From assembly GCA_002835545.1 (NCBI GenBank), contig PIZK01000003.1:157570-221569 (forward strand): a stretch of 64,000 bases of DNA, read 5' to 3'. The position numbers and the translations under genes are program-made. The notes under the pieces were generated by a model. The model saw only the letters and a program-made list of their open reading frames with translations. It searched no databases and was not told the DNA's origin. This document shows, one piece after another, positions 19,432-28,706 of this stretch; within the stretch, counting starts at the first letter, position 1, and each line of letters opens with the position of its first letter. The stretch is from Alteromonadales bacterium alter-6D02. Lineage in GTDB: Bacteria > Pseudomonadota > Gammaproteobacteria > Enterobacterales > Psychrobiaceae.

Positions 19432-19440
19432 GTGAAGGTC

Positions 19441-21549
19441 CTATGTTGGGTTAGCTGTTGCTTGTTCGGCTAAGCTGAGTAGAAAGGTAAAAACTAACGC
19501 TTGCTCTTTTAAACGCTTGAATCGGCCAGAAGCACCGCCGTGACCAGCGTCCATATCCGTTTTAAATAATAGTAAATTATCATCGCTCTTGTACTCGCGT
19601 AATTTGGCCACCCATTTCATGGGCTCGAAGTATTGTACTTGTGAGTCATGTAACCCAGTAATCACGAGTAAATGAGGGTAATCTTGTTTGGCAACGTTAT
19701 CGACAGGTGAATAGGCAAGCATCGTTTGATAAGCATCTTGTTGATTCGGATTACCCCATTCATCGTACTCATTGGTCGTTAATGGGATTGATTCATCAAG
19801 CATGGTCGTAACGACGTCAACAAAAGGCACTTGGGCTTCAATACCGCAGTAAAGTTCTGGTGCCTGATTAATCACAGCCCCCATTAATAAACCGCCGGCG
19901 CTACCACCAGAAGCAAATAAGCGATCACTTTGAGTATAGCCTTGTGCAATAAGTGCTTTGCTCACATCAATAAAGTCATTAAAGGTGTTTTGCTTATGTT
20001 GCTTTTTACCTTGCTCATACCAATGGCGACCAAGCATTTCACCACCTCGAACGTGGGCGATGGCATAGACAAAACCTCGATCTAGTAAACTTAAATTATC
20101 ACTACTAAATCGCGGATCGATGATAATGCCATACGCACCGTAACCGTATTGTAATAACGGATTTGAACCGTCTTTGTTAAATAAGTCATTACGGTAGACA
20201 ATTGATACAGGGACTTGTTCGCCATCGCGAGCGGTAATAAAAATACGCTCAGAACTATAATTGTTGCTATTAAAGTCTCCTAATACTTGTTGTTGCTTGA
20301 GGGTGGTTTTATCGCCATTATCGAGTTGGCATTCAAACAATGTAGCTGGTGTGGTTAAACTTGAATAACTTAAGCGGATAGCACGTGCGTCGCGCTCGGG
20401 GTTATCACCTAGCGCGGCGTCGTAGCATGGATCATTAAAGGTTAAGGGAAAACTCTCACCAGTATACTGATGGACAATAAAGCGAATTTGTCCCAGTTCT
20501 CGTTCCGTGATCACAAAGTATTGGTTGAATAACTCAATGTCTTCAAGTAATACATTATCTCGGTGGGCAATGACTTGTTGCCATTGTTCACGGTCAAAGA
20601 GAGTATCTTTATTAGCAGACATTAGTCGGAAGTTTTTAGCCTGCCAGTTAGTTAAAATATAGAAAGTGTCATCGAGCTTATCAACGAGATATTCGTGCTC
20701 TTCATGAAATTCTATTAATTGGACAAACTCACCATCAGGAATATTTGCATCAAGCGCCCAACAGTCCGTTGTTTCTGTAGCGTGTAGGTTGATCATTAAC
20801 AATGATTCATCACGGCTATTGCTCAATGATAAATAAAAACTATGATCTTCCTCTTCATACACTAGTTCATCATCTACCTGCTTTGTGCCTAATTTGTGGC
20901 GAAAGACTTGAGTACCAAGTAAGGTTTGTAAATCTTTTTTGACGTAAAAGACGGTTTGGTTGTCATTAGCCCAAATGAGTTGTCCTTCGGTATTTTCTAG
21001 CTCGTCGTCAAGGTAGTGGCCAGTGTTTAAGTCCTTAAATTTAATGGTATAAATACGGCGACTATCGGTGTCTTGAGAGTATGATAAAAAGCGATCATTG
21101 GGGCTGACAGATAGGTCACCAAGATCGAAAAATTCGTGGGGCTCTGCTAGTGCATTAACATCTAATAATAGGTGCTTATTGTCTCCGTCGAAGCTTGTGG
21201 CGCGGTAATAGCGTGAGTATTCTTGCTCGCCACTAATTTCACTGTGATACCAATAATCGCCATCTTTACAAGGCACGCTGCTGTCGTCTTTGACAATCCG
21301 TGATTTTAATTCTTTAAACAGTGCATCTTGACGAGCCTGCTGTGGAGCCATCACTGCTTCACAGTAACTATTCTCGGCGTTTAGGTGAGCAAGAATTTCA
21401 GGATCTTTTCGTTCATCATCACGCATCCAGTAGTAATTATCGTTGCGCTGATGACCATGAGTTTCTAGTAAATGTGGCACTTTTTTCGCGATCGGTGCGT
21501 GAAGGCCTGCACTGGATAAAGGAGCAGAATGTGAGGTGTTTTTTGTCAT
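19441..21549 (-). CDS. ptrB: Oligopeptidase B (S9A prolyl-oligopeptidase family)
   Basis: A 702-residue cytosolic serine peptidase that cleaves short peptides after arginine or lysine. The N-terminal propeller domain starts near HGHQRNDNYYWMRDDERKDP, a family landmark. The C-terminal hydrolase domain carries GGSAGG (serine near 550), GLHDSQV (aspartate near 635) and DAGHGG (histidine near 670). The start is the ATG at 21549 with AGAGAA upstream. An in-frame TTG at 21567 is less likely. No signal peptide is present. It is followed at once by tas. Confidence 0.95.
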   Translation of the reverse strand: MTKNTSHSAPLSSAGLHAPIAKKVPHLLETHGHQRNDNYYWMRDDERKDPEILAHLNAENSYCEAVMAPQQARQDALFKELKSRIVKDDSSVPCKDGDYWYHSEISGEQEYSRYYRATSFDGDNKHLLLDVNALAEPHEFFDLGDLSVSPNDRFLSYSQDTDSRRIYTIKFKDLNTGHYLDDELENTEGQLIWANDNQTVFYVKKDLQTLLGTQVFRHKLGTKQVDDELVYEEEDHSFYLSLSNSRDESLLMINLHATETTDCWALDANIPDGEFVQLIEFHEEHEYLVDKLDDTFYILTNWQAKNFRLMSANKDTLFDREQWQQVIAHRDNVLLEDIELFNQYFVITERELGQIRFIVHQYTGESFPLTFNDPCYDAALGDNPERDARAIRLSYSSLTTPATLFECQLDNGDKTTLKQQQVLGDFNSNNYSSERIFITARDGEQVPVSIVYRNDLFNKDGSNPLLQYGYGAYGIIIDPRFSSDNLSLLDRGFVYAIAHVRGGEMLGRHWYEQGKKQHKQNTFNDFIDVSKALIAQGYTQSDRLFASGGSAGGLLMGAVINQAPELYCGIEAQVPFVDVVTTMLDESIPLTTNEYDEWGNPNQQDAYQTMLAYSPVDNVAKQDYPHLLVITGLHDSQVQYFEPMKWVAKLREYKSDDNLLLFKTDMDAGHGGASGRFKRLKEQALVFTFLLSLAEQATANPT

Positions 21550-21617
21550 TATGATGTTCTCTGTCAAACGTGGCGACGGTAGAGGTATTATAAAAAGTGG
21601 CTATCAGTGTAATCAAG

Positions 21618-21668
21618 CCATTGGCAATAGTCACTGGAATAAATATATATCCGTGTTATTGCCAATGG
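21618..21668. repeat. 12-bp inverted repeat between the M1 peptidase and ptrB genes
   Basis: CCATTGGCAATA (21618-21629) and TATTGCCAATGG (21657-21668) match perfectly around a 27-base loop. It has no T run. It could end or process the M1 peptidase transcript. Confidence 0.6.
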
Positions 21669-21678
21669 AGACGAAGGT

Positions 21679-23343
21679 TTAATTACCTAGAATATTGAGC
21701 GAAGCAATATAAAAATCAGGGTCGACACTGAAACTTGGTTTATCTGACTCTGTTTTTATCTTTGTCCATGTTACGGTGGGTGTTATCCATTGAACTTTAC
21801 CATCAATTGTTACACGAACGGGCATGTTGAAGCCTGAGATTACATTGCTCCAACGAACTTTGATTAAGCGATCTTGCACAAAATATTCTAATGTTGGAAT
21901 ACGGTAGTCACGTAGGTATTGATCAAAGACTTTACTCAAATCCTTACCCGAGTGCTCAATCATGTACGCTTCAATTTGCTGTGACGTCACTGTCTGGTGA
22001 TAAAAGTGCTGATTCAAACCACGTAAAATATCACGCCATTTTTTATCATCATCAATGATTTGACGGATGGTATGTAACATATTACCGCCTTTATTGTACA
22101 TATCTCCTGAGCCTTTACGGTTTGCGTTATACACCCCAACGATTGGCGTCTTATTACTTATTCCTGCACGCATGCCGCGGATATATTCGGCCGCTGCTTG
22201 TTTTGAATAATGGTATTCTAAAAATAAACTTTCAGAGTAATTGGTAAAACTCTCATGAATCCATAAGTCGGCAACATCTTTATTGGTCAAGCTATTTGCA
22301 AACCATTCATGGCCTGTCTCGTGAACAATGATAAAGTCAAACTTCATTCCCCAGCCTGTTTGGCTTAAATCGCGCCCCTTGTATCCATTATTATAGCCAT
22401 TGCCGTAGGTTACTGAGCTTTGGTGTTCCATCCCTAAGTAAGGAACTTCGACTATTTTATAGCTATCTTGATAAAACGGGTAAGGGCCAAACCAATACTC
22501 AAAGGCTTCAATGGTTAATTTTGCCTGTACGAACTGCTGCTGTGCTTTACTAAGATTGTCACGCAACACATAATAATTCATGTCAAGTCGGCCGTGCTCA
22601 CCTTGGTACGTATCGCCAAAGTGTACATAGTCACCGATATTAATATTGACGCCATAATTATTGATGGGGTTGGTCACTTGCCAATGGTAAGTTTTTGTTT
22701 GGCGTTTGGGGTGATTATCTATCCCAACTAAGCGACCGTTCGAGACACTCATCAAATGCTTTGGCACCTCTGTACTGATCAAAACACCATGGTCTGGTTC
22801 ATCATAGGGGTGATCTTTATTTGGCCACCAAATACTCGCGCCAATACCTTGGTTGGCACTGGCGATAAAAGGCAATTCATTGTTATCTTGTTGCCAAGTT
22901 ATACCGCCATCCCATGGGGGCTTTATGGCCTCTTTGGGCTGCCCTCCAAAATGCATAGTTAGTTGATATTCTTTACCAACGTGTTGCTGCTCGAGTAAGG
23001 TAATTAAATAGCTGTCACCTTGTTGCTGAACGGCTAAGGTTTTATCTTGCTGAGTGACTTTGTATAAATGCATTGGCGGTTGTAGCTCAATTTGCAAAGC
23101 GCGTTGTTGGCCAATGACTTGATAGGTCATAACATTGGTGCCATTGATCGTTTTTGTCTCAGGTTCAACCTTAACTGTTAAGTGATAATGATGCACATCC
23201 CACCATGCACGTTCAGGGGTAATAGAGCCCCGTAAGTTTTCTTGTGCGGTGATAGGGGGTGTATGCTCATGGGCGGTTAAAGCGCTAGGGCTAACTAGTA
23301 AAACAAGACTGCAAGCAACGATTAGTGCTATTGTTTTTCTCAT
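21679..23343 (-). CDS. Secreted M1-family metallopeptidase
   Basis: A 554-residue exported zinc aminopeptidase-like protein. The signal peptide has hydrophobic core ALIVACSLVLLVSPSAL and probable cleavage near LTAHEH. The zinc site is HETGH at residues 341-345 with the third ligand glutamate in WIHESFTNY (364), the HExxH-18-E spacing of family M1. GMEHQS near 304 stands where M1 enzymes have the GxMEN exopeptidase motif. The C-terminal ARM-repeat domain of large aminopeptidases is missing, as in the shorter M1 group. It is transcribed from its own promoter divergent to the exonuclease gene. Confidence 0.9.
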   Translation of the reverse strand: MRKTIALIVACSLVLLVSPSALTAHEHTPPITAQENLRGSITPERAWWDVHHYHLTVKVEPETKTINGTNVMTYQVIGQQRALQIELQPPMHLYKVTQQDKTLAVQQQGDSYLITLLEQQHVGKEYQLTMHFGGQPKEAIKPPWDGGITWQQDNNELPFIASANQGIGASIWWPNKDHPYDEPDHGVLISTEVPKHLMSVSNGRLVGIDNHPKRQTKTYHWQVTNPINNYGVNINIGDYVHFGDTYQGEHGRLDMNYYVLRDNLSKAQQQFVQAKLTIEAFEYWFGPYPFYQDSYKIVEVPYLGMEHQSSVTYGNGYNNGYKGRDLSQTGWGMKFDFIIVHETGHEWFANSLTNKDVADLWIHESFTNYSESLFLEYHYSKQAAAEYIRGMRAGISNKTPIVGVYNANRKGSGDMYNKGGNMLHTIRQIIDDDKKWRDILRGLNQHFYHQTVTSQQIEAYMIEHSGKDLSKVFDQYLRDYRIPTLEYFVQDRLIKVRWSNVISGFNMPVRVTIDGKVQWITPTVTWTKIKTESDKPSFSVDPDFYIASLNILGN

Positions 23344-23521
23344 GATGTTTGATAAAAGTGGTTAATTGTTAAGGTAATATAGCACTGAGATAATTAAGCT
23401 TGCCAGTACTGCAAATAAATATTCTCTTCATACCATTAATTTGTAACAATATCGCGCTAGTAGCTGCTTGTGAGCAGTGTCAGTATGAATACTAGACCCT
23501 AACTAACTTTGAGTGAGTATT

Positions 23522-24187
23522 ATGGTAAAGCCATTAGCGAGTGGTAACGAGCCATCAGCATTAGCAGACAACATCGTTGTATTAGATTTTGAAACAACGG
23601 GGCTCTCGCCTGATAATGGTGATCGTGCCATTGAAATCGGTGCCGTGCGTATTCGTAATGGTGTAATTGTTGAAGAGTTTCAGCAATTAATGAACCCTGG
23701 GCGGCAGGTAAATACCTTTATTGCCGATTATACAGGTATAAATAATCACATGTTAGCCAATGCCCTGCCATGTGCTGAAGTCATGTCGCAATTTTGTGAG
23801 TTTCTAGGTGAAGATAACCTACTTGCACACAATGCATCTTTTGACCAACGTTTCTTAGATAATGAACTGAAGTTAATTGATCACCATTATTCTGGAGAGT
23901 TCACTTGTTCTTTACTCATCGCGAGGCGACTGTTGACGGAAGCGAAGAGTCATAGCCTGGGTAATTTAGTTAAGCATTGTCAGCTTGCGGGGGATGGACA
24001 GTTTCACCGAGCGTTATTTGATGCGCAAATGACGGCTAAGTTATGGTTGGTGATGCTAGATAAAATTAAAGTGGATTATGGTATCGAACAAATCACTTTC
24101 TCATTAATGCAGCAAATTAGCTGCACCCCAAAAAAGTCAGTGGCTAAGTTATTGCAAAACTATCATGTACAGCAGTGCCAATATTAA
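23522..24187 (+). CDS. DEDDh 3'-5' exonuclease (DnaQ-like)
   Basis: A 221-residue exonuclease related to the epsilon subunit of DNA polymerase III. Exo I is VLDFETTG near residue 20, Exo II is AHNASFDQRFLDNEL near 107, and Exo III is HRALFDAQMTAKLW near 161, giving the D-E-D-D plus histidine active site. It lacks the C-terminal polymerase-binding tail of DnaQ proper, so it is more likely a repair or RNase T-like exonuclease. The ATG at 23522 is preferred over the GTG at 23513. A small conserved gene follows after 63 bases. Confidence 0.87.
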   Translation: MVKPLASGNEPSALADNIVVLDFETTGLSPDNGDRAIEIGAVRIRNGVIVEEFQQLMNPGRQVNTFIADYTGINNHMLANALPCAEVMSQFCEFLGEDNLLAHNASFDQRFLDNELKLIDHHYSGEFTCSLLIARRLLTEAKSHSLGNLVKHCQLAGDGQFHRALFDAQMTAKLWLVMLDKIKVDYGIEQITFSLMQQISCTPKKSVAKLLQNYHVQQCQY

Positions 24188-24250
24188 TATCAGTATTCTG
24201 TCTTTAATGGCTAATTTTGTGTTCAGGACAATTAAAACTAAAGCGGTTAT

Positions 24251-24541
24251 ATGAAAAAGAGTGATAAAAAAATTGAGAGTCGGTTAGTTAAGCAACTGCG
24301 TGTCGCTTGCGATGAACTAAAAGGTGCTTGTGATGATTTTTTGTGGCTGAGTCATCAGGTGAATTACCAAAGTTTTCCACAATCATTGGAAATAAATGTA
24401 ATGTTTGCCGAATTTGCCGATATTGAACAACTTTCTCAAAGCTGTCAGGGGGATGAGATTAGAGCGATTATAGCCTCTCAATTAATTAAAGCAGACATTC
24501 GTTTACCTAAGCCGCAACAGCAAATAGTTTTTAACCAATAG
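24251..24541 (+). CDS. Conserved hypothetical small protein
   Basis: A 96-residue soluble protein starting MKKSDKKIESRLVKQLRVACDEL and containing FLWLSHQVNYQSFPQSLEI. Similar short proteins occur in Shewanella and relatives and are sometimes labelled Fis-family regulators in databases, but I see no helix-turn-helix that supports that name. No signal or membrane segment is present. It may form a unit with the upstream exonuclease gene. Function unknown. Confidence 0.7.
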   Translation: MKKSDKKIESRLVKQLRVACDELKGACDDFLWLSHQVNYQSFPQSLEINVMFAEFADIEQLSQSCQGDEIRAIIASQLIKADIRLPKPQQQIVFNQ

Positions 24542-24544
24542 TCG

Positions 24545-24838
24545 TCAAACGAGCTCGGTATTGGTTAGCTTTAATCGCTGCTCATTATTCATATAGGTAA
24601 CACATGCAACACGAAGTAAGGAGCTAAAGTTACTGTTATCATCATTACGCGCTTCCCGTTCATTATAGATACGGGAGATGAAGGTTGATAATTTAAGCTC
24701 CTCTGCCGCGGCGATTTGATTTAATAATTGCCAGAAGACTTTCTCTAAGCGAATACTCGTTACCACACCGTCGATACGGACAGAGCGAGTTACTTGTTCA
24801 AAGAGTTCAGGTTCAGCATTTGAATACAGATCACACAC
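24545..24838 (-). CDS. Ribbon-helix-helix domain protein (RHH_4 type)
   Basis: A 97-residue protein with the segment SVRIDGVVTSIRLEKVFWQLLNQIA near residue 15, followed by LSTFISRIYNE and SSLLRVACVTYM. This order matches the RHH_4 domain (PF13467), a DNA-binding ribbon-helix-helix. The start is a GTG at 24838 with AAGGA six bases upstream. The open frame extends further upstream, but that part lies inside the DJ-1 gene and has no binding site. It begins 34 bases after the DJ-1/PfpI gene on the same strand and is probably co-transcribed. A regulatory role is inferred from the domain. Confidence 0.82.
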   Translation of the reverse strand: MCDLYSNAEPELFEQVTRSVRIDGVVTSIRLEKVFWQLLNQIAAAEELKLSTFISRIYNEREARNDDNSNFSSLLRVACVTYMNNEQRLKLTNTELV

Positions 24839-24872
24839 AACATTTCCTTGAGTTTTTAATATCAGTTCCAGT

Positions 24873-25433
24873 CTAAGATAACAGCTGGTGGAATTGACGC
24901 AACCATTGCGGGTGAGCTGGCCATGCTGGTGCTGTAACAATGTTACCGTCAGTAATTGCTGAATCAATCTCGATTTCTTGGTAAATACCGCCTGCAGCTG
25001 TGACCTCAGGCGCACAGGCGGGGTAGGCGGATATTTTTTTTCCTTCAACAACATTTGCTGCCGTTAATAATTGTGCACCATGACACACCGCAGCAATCGG
25101 CTTATTACTATTTGAAAAATACTGCACTTGCTCAATAACTAGTGGATTCAGGCGCAGATATTCAGGAGCGCGACCACCAGGAATTAATAACCCGTCGTAA
25201 TCAGCTAGTGAAATGGTGGCAAAGTCGGCGTTAAGAGCAAATAAGTGACCAGGTTTTTCGGTGTAGGTTTGATCCCCTTCAAAATCATGAATTGCTGTTT
25301 TAATAAAATCACCTTCAACTTTATCGGGGCACACTACATCAACGCGATGCCCTAACGCTTGTAGGGCTTGAAACGGAACCATAATTTCATAATCTTCAAC
25401 AAAATCACCTGCAATAATTAGTACTGTAGCCAT
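24873..25433 (-). CDS. DJ-1/PfpI family protein
   Basis: A 186-residue member of the class I glutamine-amidotransferase-like fold. The nucleophile elbow AVCHGAQ places cysteine near residue 117, and the glutamate of the family is in [31 protein letters not shown] is also characteristic. Members act as glyoxalases, deglycases, chaperones or intracellular proteases, so no substrate is assigned. The second ATG (25433) is chosen because AAGGA stands six bases before it; the first ATG follows that site with no space. It probably forms an operon with the ribbon-helix-helix gene. Confidence 0.88.
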   Translation of the reverse strand: MATVLIIAGDFVEDYEIMVPFQALQALGHRVDVVCPDKVEGDFIKTAIHDFEGDQTYTEKPGHLFALNADFATISLADYDGLLIPGGRAPEYLRLNPLVIEQVQYFSNSNKPIAAVCHGAQLLTAANVVEGKKISAYPACAPEVTAAGGIYQEIEIDSAITDGNIVTAPAWPAHPQWLRQFHQLLS

Positions 25434-25600
25434 GTTCATTCCTTAGTTTTTATTGGTCAAAAAAGTAGACCTGCTCAAGCTATCAAAAGAACCTAGATAA
25501 CGGGTATTAATGGGATACTACATTAGTACTTTTGATAAAAAGTCAGCTTTGCCTCAATAAAAAGCCATGCCGACTATACTTGGAGCAGAGGATTGAGAAG

Positions 25601-26332
25601 ATGGGTAGTTCTAAGGGGGCCCCGATGGATGCTGCTGTTTTTAGTACGAAGGACTTAACGAAAACCTACCGCAGTGGTGACACTGAAATTGCAGCTTTAC
25701 GTGGCGTCGATGTAGATATTTTTTCTGGTGAAGTGGTGGTGTTATTAGGCCCATCGGGCAGTGGTAAGTCGACATTCTTAAACATCATTGGTGGGCTCGA
25801 TGTACCCAGCAGTGGTCATGTAATGTTTAACGGGGTAGATATTGCTAGTTTTGATGAGGCTGCATTAACCAACTTTCGGCGTCACAATCTTGGCTTTGTT
25901 TTTCAAGCGTATAACTTAGTCCCCAGTTTGACTGCACTTGAAAATGTTCAATTAATAGTAGAGATTAGCGAACGATCAATTCCGCCTAAGCAGGCGCTAG
26001 CCAGTGTCGGTTTAGAGCATCGCCTTGACCATTTTCCTGCGCAGCTATCCGGGGGAGAGCAGCAGCGAGTTGCCATCGCGCGTGCGTTAGCAAAACAGCC
26101 ACAGGTATTACTCTGCGATGAGCCTACGGGAGCGCTTGATAGTCAAACAGGACTTAAGGTACTTAATGCCTTAATTGATGTTAATCAGATGTATGCAACC
26201 ACTTGTATCATTATCACACACAATGCGTCCATTGCTAAACTAGCGCATAGGATCATTTACTTTAATGATGGTCAGGTTAGTCATATTGAGAGTGGCCTTA
26301 CGCCGCAAACAACCTATCAAGTAGATTGGTGA
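25601..26332 (+). CDS. ABC transporter ATP-binding protein, LolD/MacB-like
   Basis: A 243-residue ATPase of the group that works with FtsX-type permeases. Walker A is GPSGSGKST, the signature is [15 protein letters not shown] and Walker B is [12 protein letters not shown]. The H-loop histidine is in [11 protein letters not shown]. The ATG at 25601 has AGAGGA eight bases before it. A second ATG at 25625 with AAGGGGG upstream is also plausible. It is the first gene of a tight three-gene operon with a permease and an HlyD-type adaptor, which points to export across the inner membrane or extraction of substrates from it. Confidence 0.9.
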   Translation: MGSSKGAPMDAAVFSTKDLTKTYRSGDTEIAALRGVDVDIFSGEVVVLLGPSGSGKSTFLNIIGGLDVPSSGHVMFNGVDIASFDEAALTNFRRHNLGFVFQAYNLVPSLTALENVQLIVEISERSIPPKQALASVGLEHRLDHFPAQLSGGEQQRVAIARALAKQPQVLLCDEPTGALDSQTGLKVLNALIDVNQMYATTCIIITHNASIAKLAHRIIYFNDGQVSHIESGLTPQTTYQVDW

Positions 26333-26336
26333 TCAG

Positions 26337-28706
26337 ATGTTATTGAGTGCACTCAATAAAAAGTTAGTACGCGACATGATGCGGATGAAAGGACAATTAT
26401 TAGCCATTGGTGTGGTGATTGCAGCTGGGGTAGCGGTGTTTGTGATGGCATTTGGTGTACTCAGCAGCTTAACGTTATCGCGAGATAATTATTATCAACA
26501 ATATCAGTTTGCTGATATTTTTAGTGTATTAAAACGCGCACCGCACTCTTTGAGCAGCCTAATTCGAGACATTGAGGGTATTGAGGTTGTAGATGTGCGG
26601 ATTGTCTTTCCTATAACTGTTCCTCTGGAAAATGTCACAGAGCCCATCTCAGGCAAAGTCGTTTCGTTACCTCAAGTCGACGGTCATCACTTGAATCAAT
26701 TACACCTACGGCAAGGGCGGATGCTAACGAGTGATGACCCTCAAGGTATTTTAGTTGAGGAAAGTTTTTTTAATGCCCATCAACTTGGTTTGGGTCAAAA
26801 GATTCCTATCATGCTTAATGGGCATAAGTTACTTTTTACTATCGTAGGGACGGTGTTATCTCCAGAATATATTTATAGTATCGCTCCTGGAGCTATGATG
26901 CCTGATAGTTTCCGCTATGGTGTTTTTTGGCTTAATAAGCCTGTGTTAGCGGCAGCTGTTGATATGCGCGGCGCGTTTAATGATGTGGTTATTAAAGTCA
27001 AACCACAAAGTAACATAAAAAGTATACAAGCTAGCTTAGATAGCCTTTTAGCGCCCTATGGCGGGTTAATTTCTTATCCGCGCAGTGAGCAGCTTTCTAA
27101 CTTTTTTATTGATAATGAACTTAAGCAATTACGCTCTTTAGGCATGGTTGCTCCGTTTATCTTTCTTGGTGTTGCAGCGTTCATCATTAATGTGGTGATG
27201 TCACGAGAAATTACGATGCAACGTGAACAAATTGGTATGCTTAAGGCCATTGGCTATCGAAATAGTCAAATTGTGTGGCATTTTTTGACCTTAGTGCTAG
27301 TCGTGGTTAGTTTAGGGGGATTACTAGGCCTTGCTATTGGCTATCGTTTAGCTGTTGGGATGACGAAAATGTATGGTGATTTTTTTCATTTTCCTCAACT
27401 ACATTTTCAATTCTCACTAAACATTGCAGTATTTGCTTTAAGTATTTGTATCATTGCAGGGGTATGCGGGGCACTAATGGCGATAAAACAAGCGTCGAAG
27501 TTGCCTCCAGCACAAGCTATGCGCCCACCAAGCCCAATGGATTACCGAAAAACATATTTGGAGTACTTAGGAGTCCATCGCTTTTTATCATTTCTATCAC
27601 GAATTGTGCTGAGGCAGGCGGAGCGCCAGGCCGTTAAATTCTTATTATCAACACTTGGCGTTGCAGTGGCGGTTGCTGTGCTTATTTTTAGCTTTTTTAT
27701 GGAAGATTCCATTGACTATTTACTCGATGTTCAATATGAACAAACGCAGCGGGAGGATATAAACTTGAGCTTGATTAAACCAGTCAACTATCAAGCAATG
27801 GAAACCGTTAAAGCACTCACTGGTGTGTTAAAGGTTGAGCCAATTCATCGTGTTAATGTGCGTTTTCGTTATGGGCATTATCAAAAAAAAGGGGTGATAT
27901 CGGGGTTAGTGGCTCAGCCGCAATTAGCTAGAGTCGTTGATCAATCACTGCAAGCGAAACCAATCCCAAACAATGGTGTGTTACTTAATGGCAAACTTGC
28001 TGAATTATTAGCAATTGACGTTGGGCAGTCATTAATCATAGAACGCCTTGATGGCAAACGGCAGCAATTCGCGTTAACGGTGGTTGCAATTAACCATGAT
28101 TATATGGGATTGGGCGCTTATATTGATATTGACGCACTTAATCGTCTACTCGACCAGCCGCCATTATTGAATGCAATGGCTTTAATGATTGATCACAACA
28201 ATAGCAGTCAATTGTATGAACAACTCAAGCAAATCCCTCAAGTGATAGGGGTTAATATCGTTAGTGTTCTTAAACAAATATTTGAGCAGCTCATTGCTGA
28301 TAATTTGTTAAAAATGGTCTCGATAAATATTATTTTTGCTGGCGTAATAAGTTTTGGTGTTATTTACAACACAGCACGGATAGCGTTATCTGAACGAGGC
28401 CGTGAACTGATCACTCTTCGCGTACTAGGGTTTCGACGTGGTGAAGTCGCATACATTTTATTTGGTGAGTTAGCATTGGTCTGTTTATTTGCATTGCCCT
28501 TGGGTTGCGCTATTGGTTTTAGCTTAGTGGCAGGAATGATCTCATCCCTTGATAGTGAATTATTCCGTATCCCCTTTGTCATTGAGGCATCTACTTATGC
28601 GACCGCTATTGTGATCGTTATCATCAGCGCGGTGCTTTCATCTTATATTGTGTGGCGGGATGTTGAAAAAATTGATTTAGTCAGTGCACAAAAAGGAGTG
28701 GAATGA
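26337..28706 (+). CDS. FtsX-like ABC permease, two-module form
   Basis: A 789-residue permease. Hydrophobic segments lie near residues 20-45, 275-295, 320-345 and 365-385 for the first FtsX module, and near 435-455, 660-680, 710-735 and 750-775 for the second. Each module has a large periplasmic domain between its first and second helix, as in MacB-like proteins. The cytoplasmic motif EQIGMLKAIGYRNSQI in the first module and ELITLRVLGFRRGEV in the second are the conserved FtsX coupling segments. The start lies four bases after the ATPase stop, and its TGA overlaps the adaptor start. Confidence 0.9.
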   Translation: MLLSALNKKLVRDMMRMKGQLLAIGVVIAAGVAVFVMAFGVLSSLTLSRDNYYQQYQFADIFSVLKRAPHSLSSLIRDIEGIEVVDVRIVFPITVPLENVTEPISGKVVSLPQVDGHHLNQLHLRQGRMLTSDDPQGILVEESFFNAHQLGLGQKIPIMLNGHKLLFTIVGTVLSPEYIYSIAPGAMMPDSFRYGVFWLNKPVLAAAVDMRGAFNDVVIKVKPQSNIKSIQASLDSLLAPYGGLISYPRSEQLSNFFIDNELKQLRSLGMVAPFIFLGVAAFIINVVMSREITMQREQIGMLKAIGYRNSQIVWHFLTLVLVVVSLGGLLGLAIGYRLAVGMTKMYGDFFHFPQLHFQFSLNIAVFALSICIIAGVCGALMAIKQASKLPPAQAMRPPSPMDYRKTYLEYLGVHRFLSFLSRIVLRQAERQAVKFLLSTLGVAVAVAVLIFSFFMEDSIDYLLDVQYEQTQREDINLSLIKPVNYQAMETVKALTGVLKVEPIHRVNVRFRYGHYQKKGVISGLVAQPQLARVVDQSLQAKPIPNNGVLLNGKLAELLAIDVGQSLIIERLDGKRQQFALTVVAINHDYMGLGAYIDIDALNRLLDQPPLLNAMALMIDHNNSSQLYEQLKQIPQVIGVNIVSVLKQIFEQLIADNLLKMVSINIIFAGVISFGVIYNTARIALSERGRELITLRVLGFRRGEVAYILFGELALVCLFALPLGCAIGFSLVAGMISSLDSELFRIPFVIEASTYATAIVIVIISAVLSSYIVWRDVEKIDLVSAQKGVE

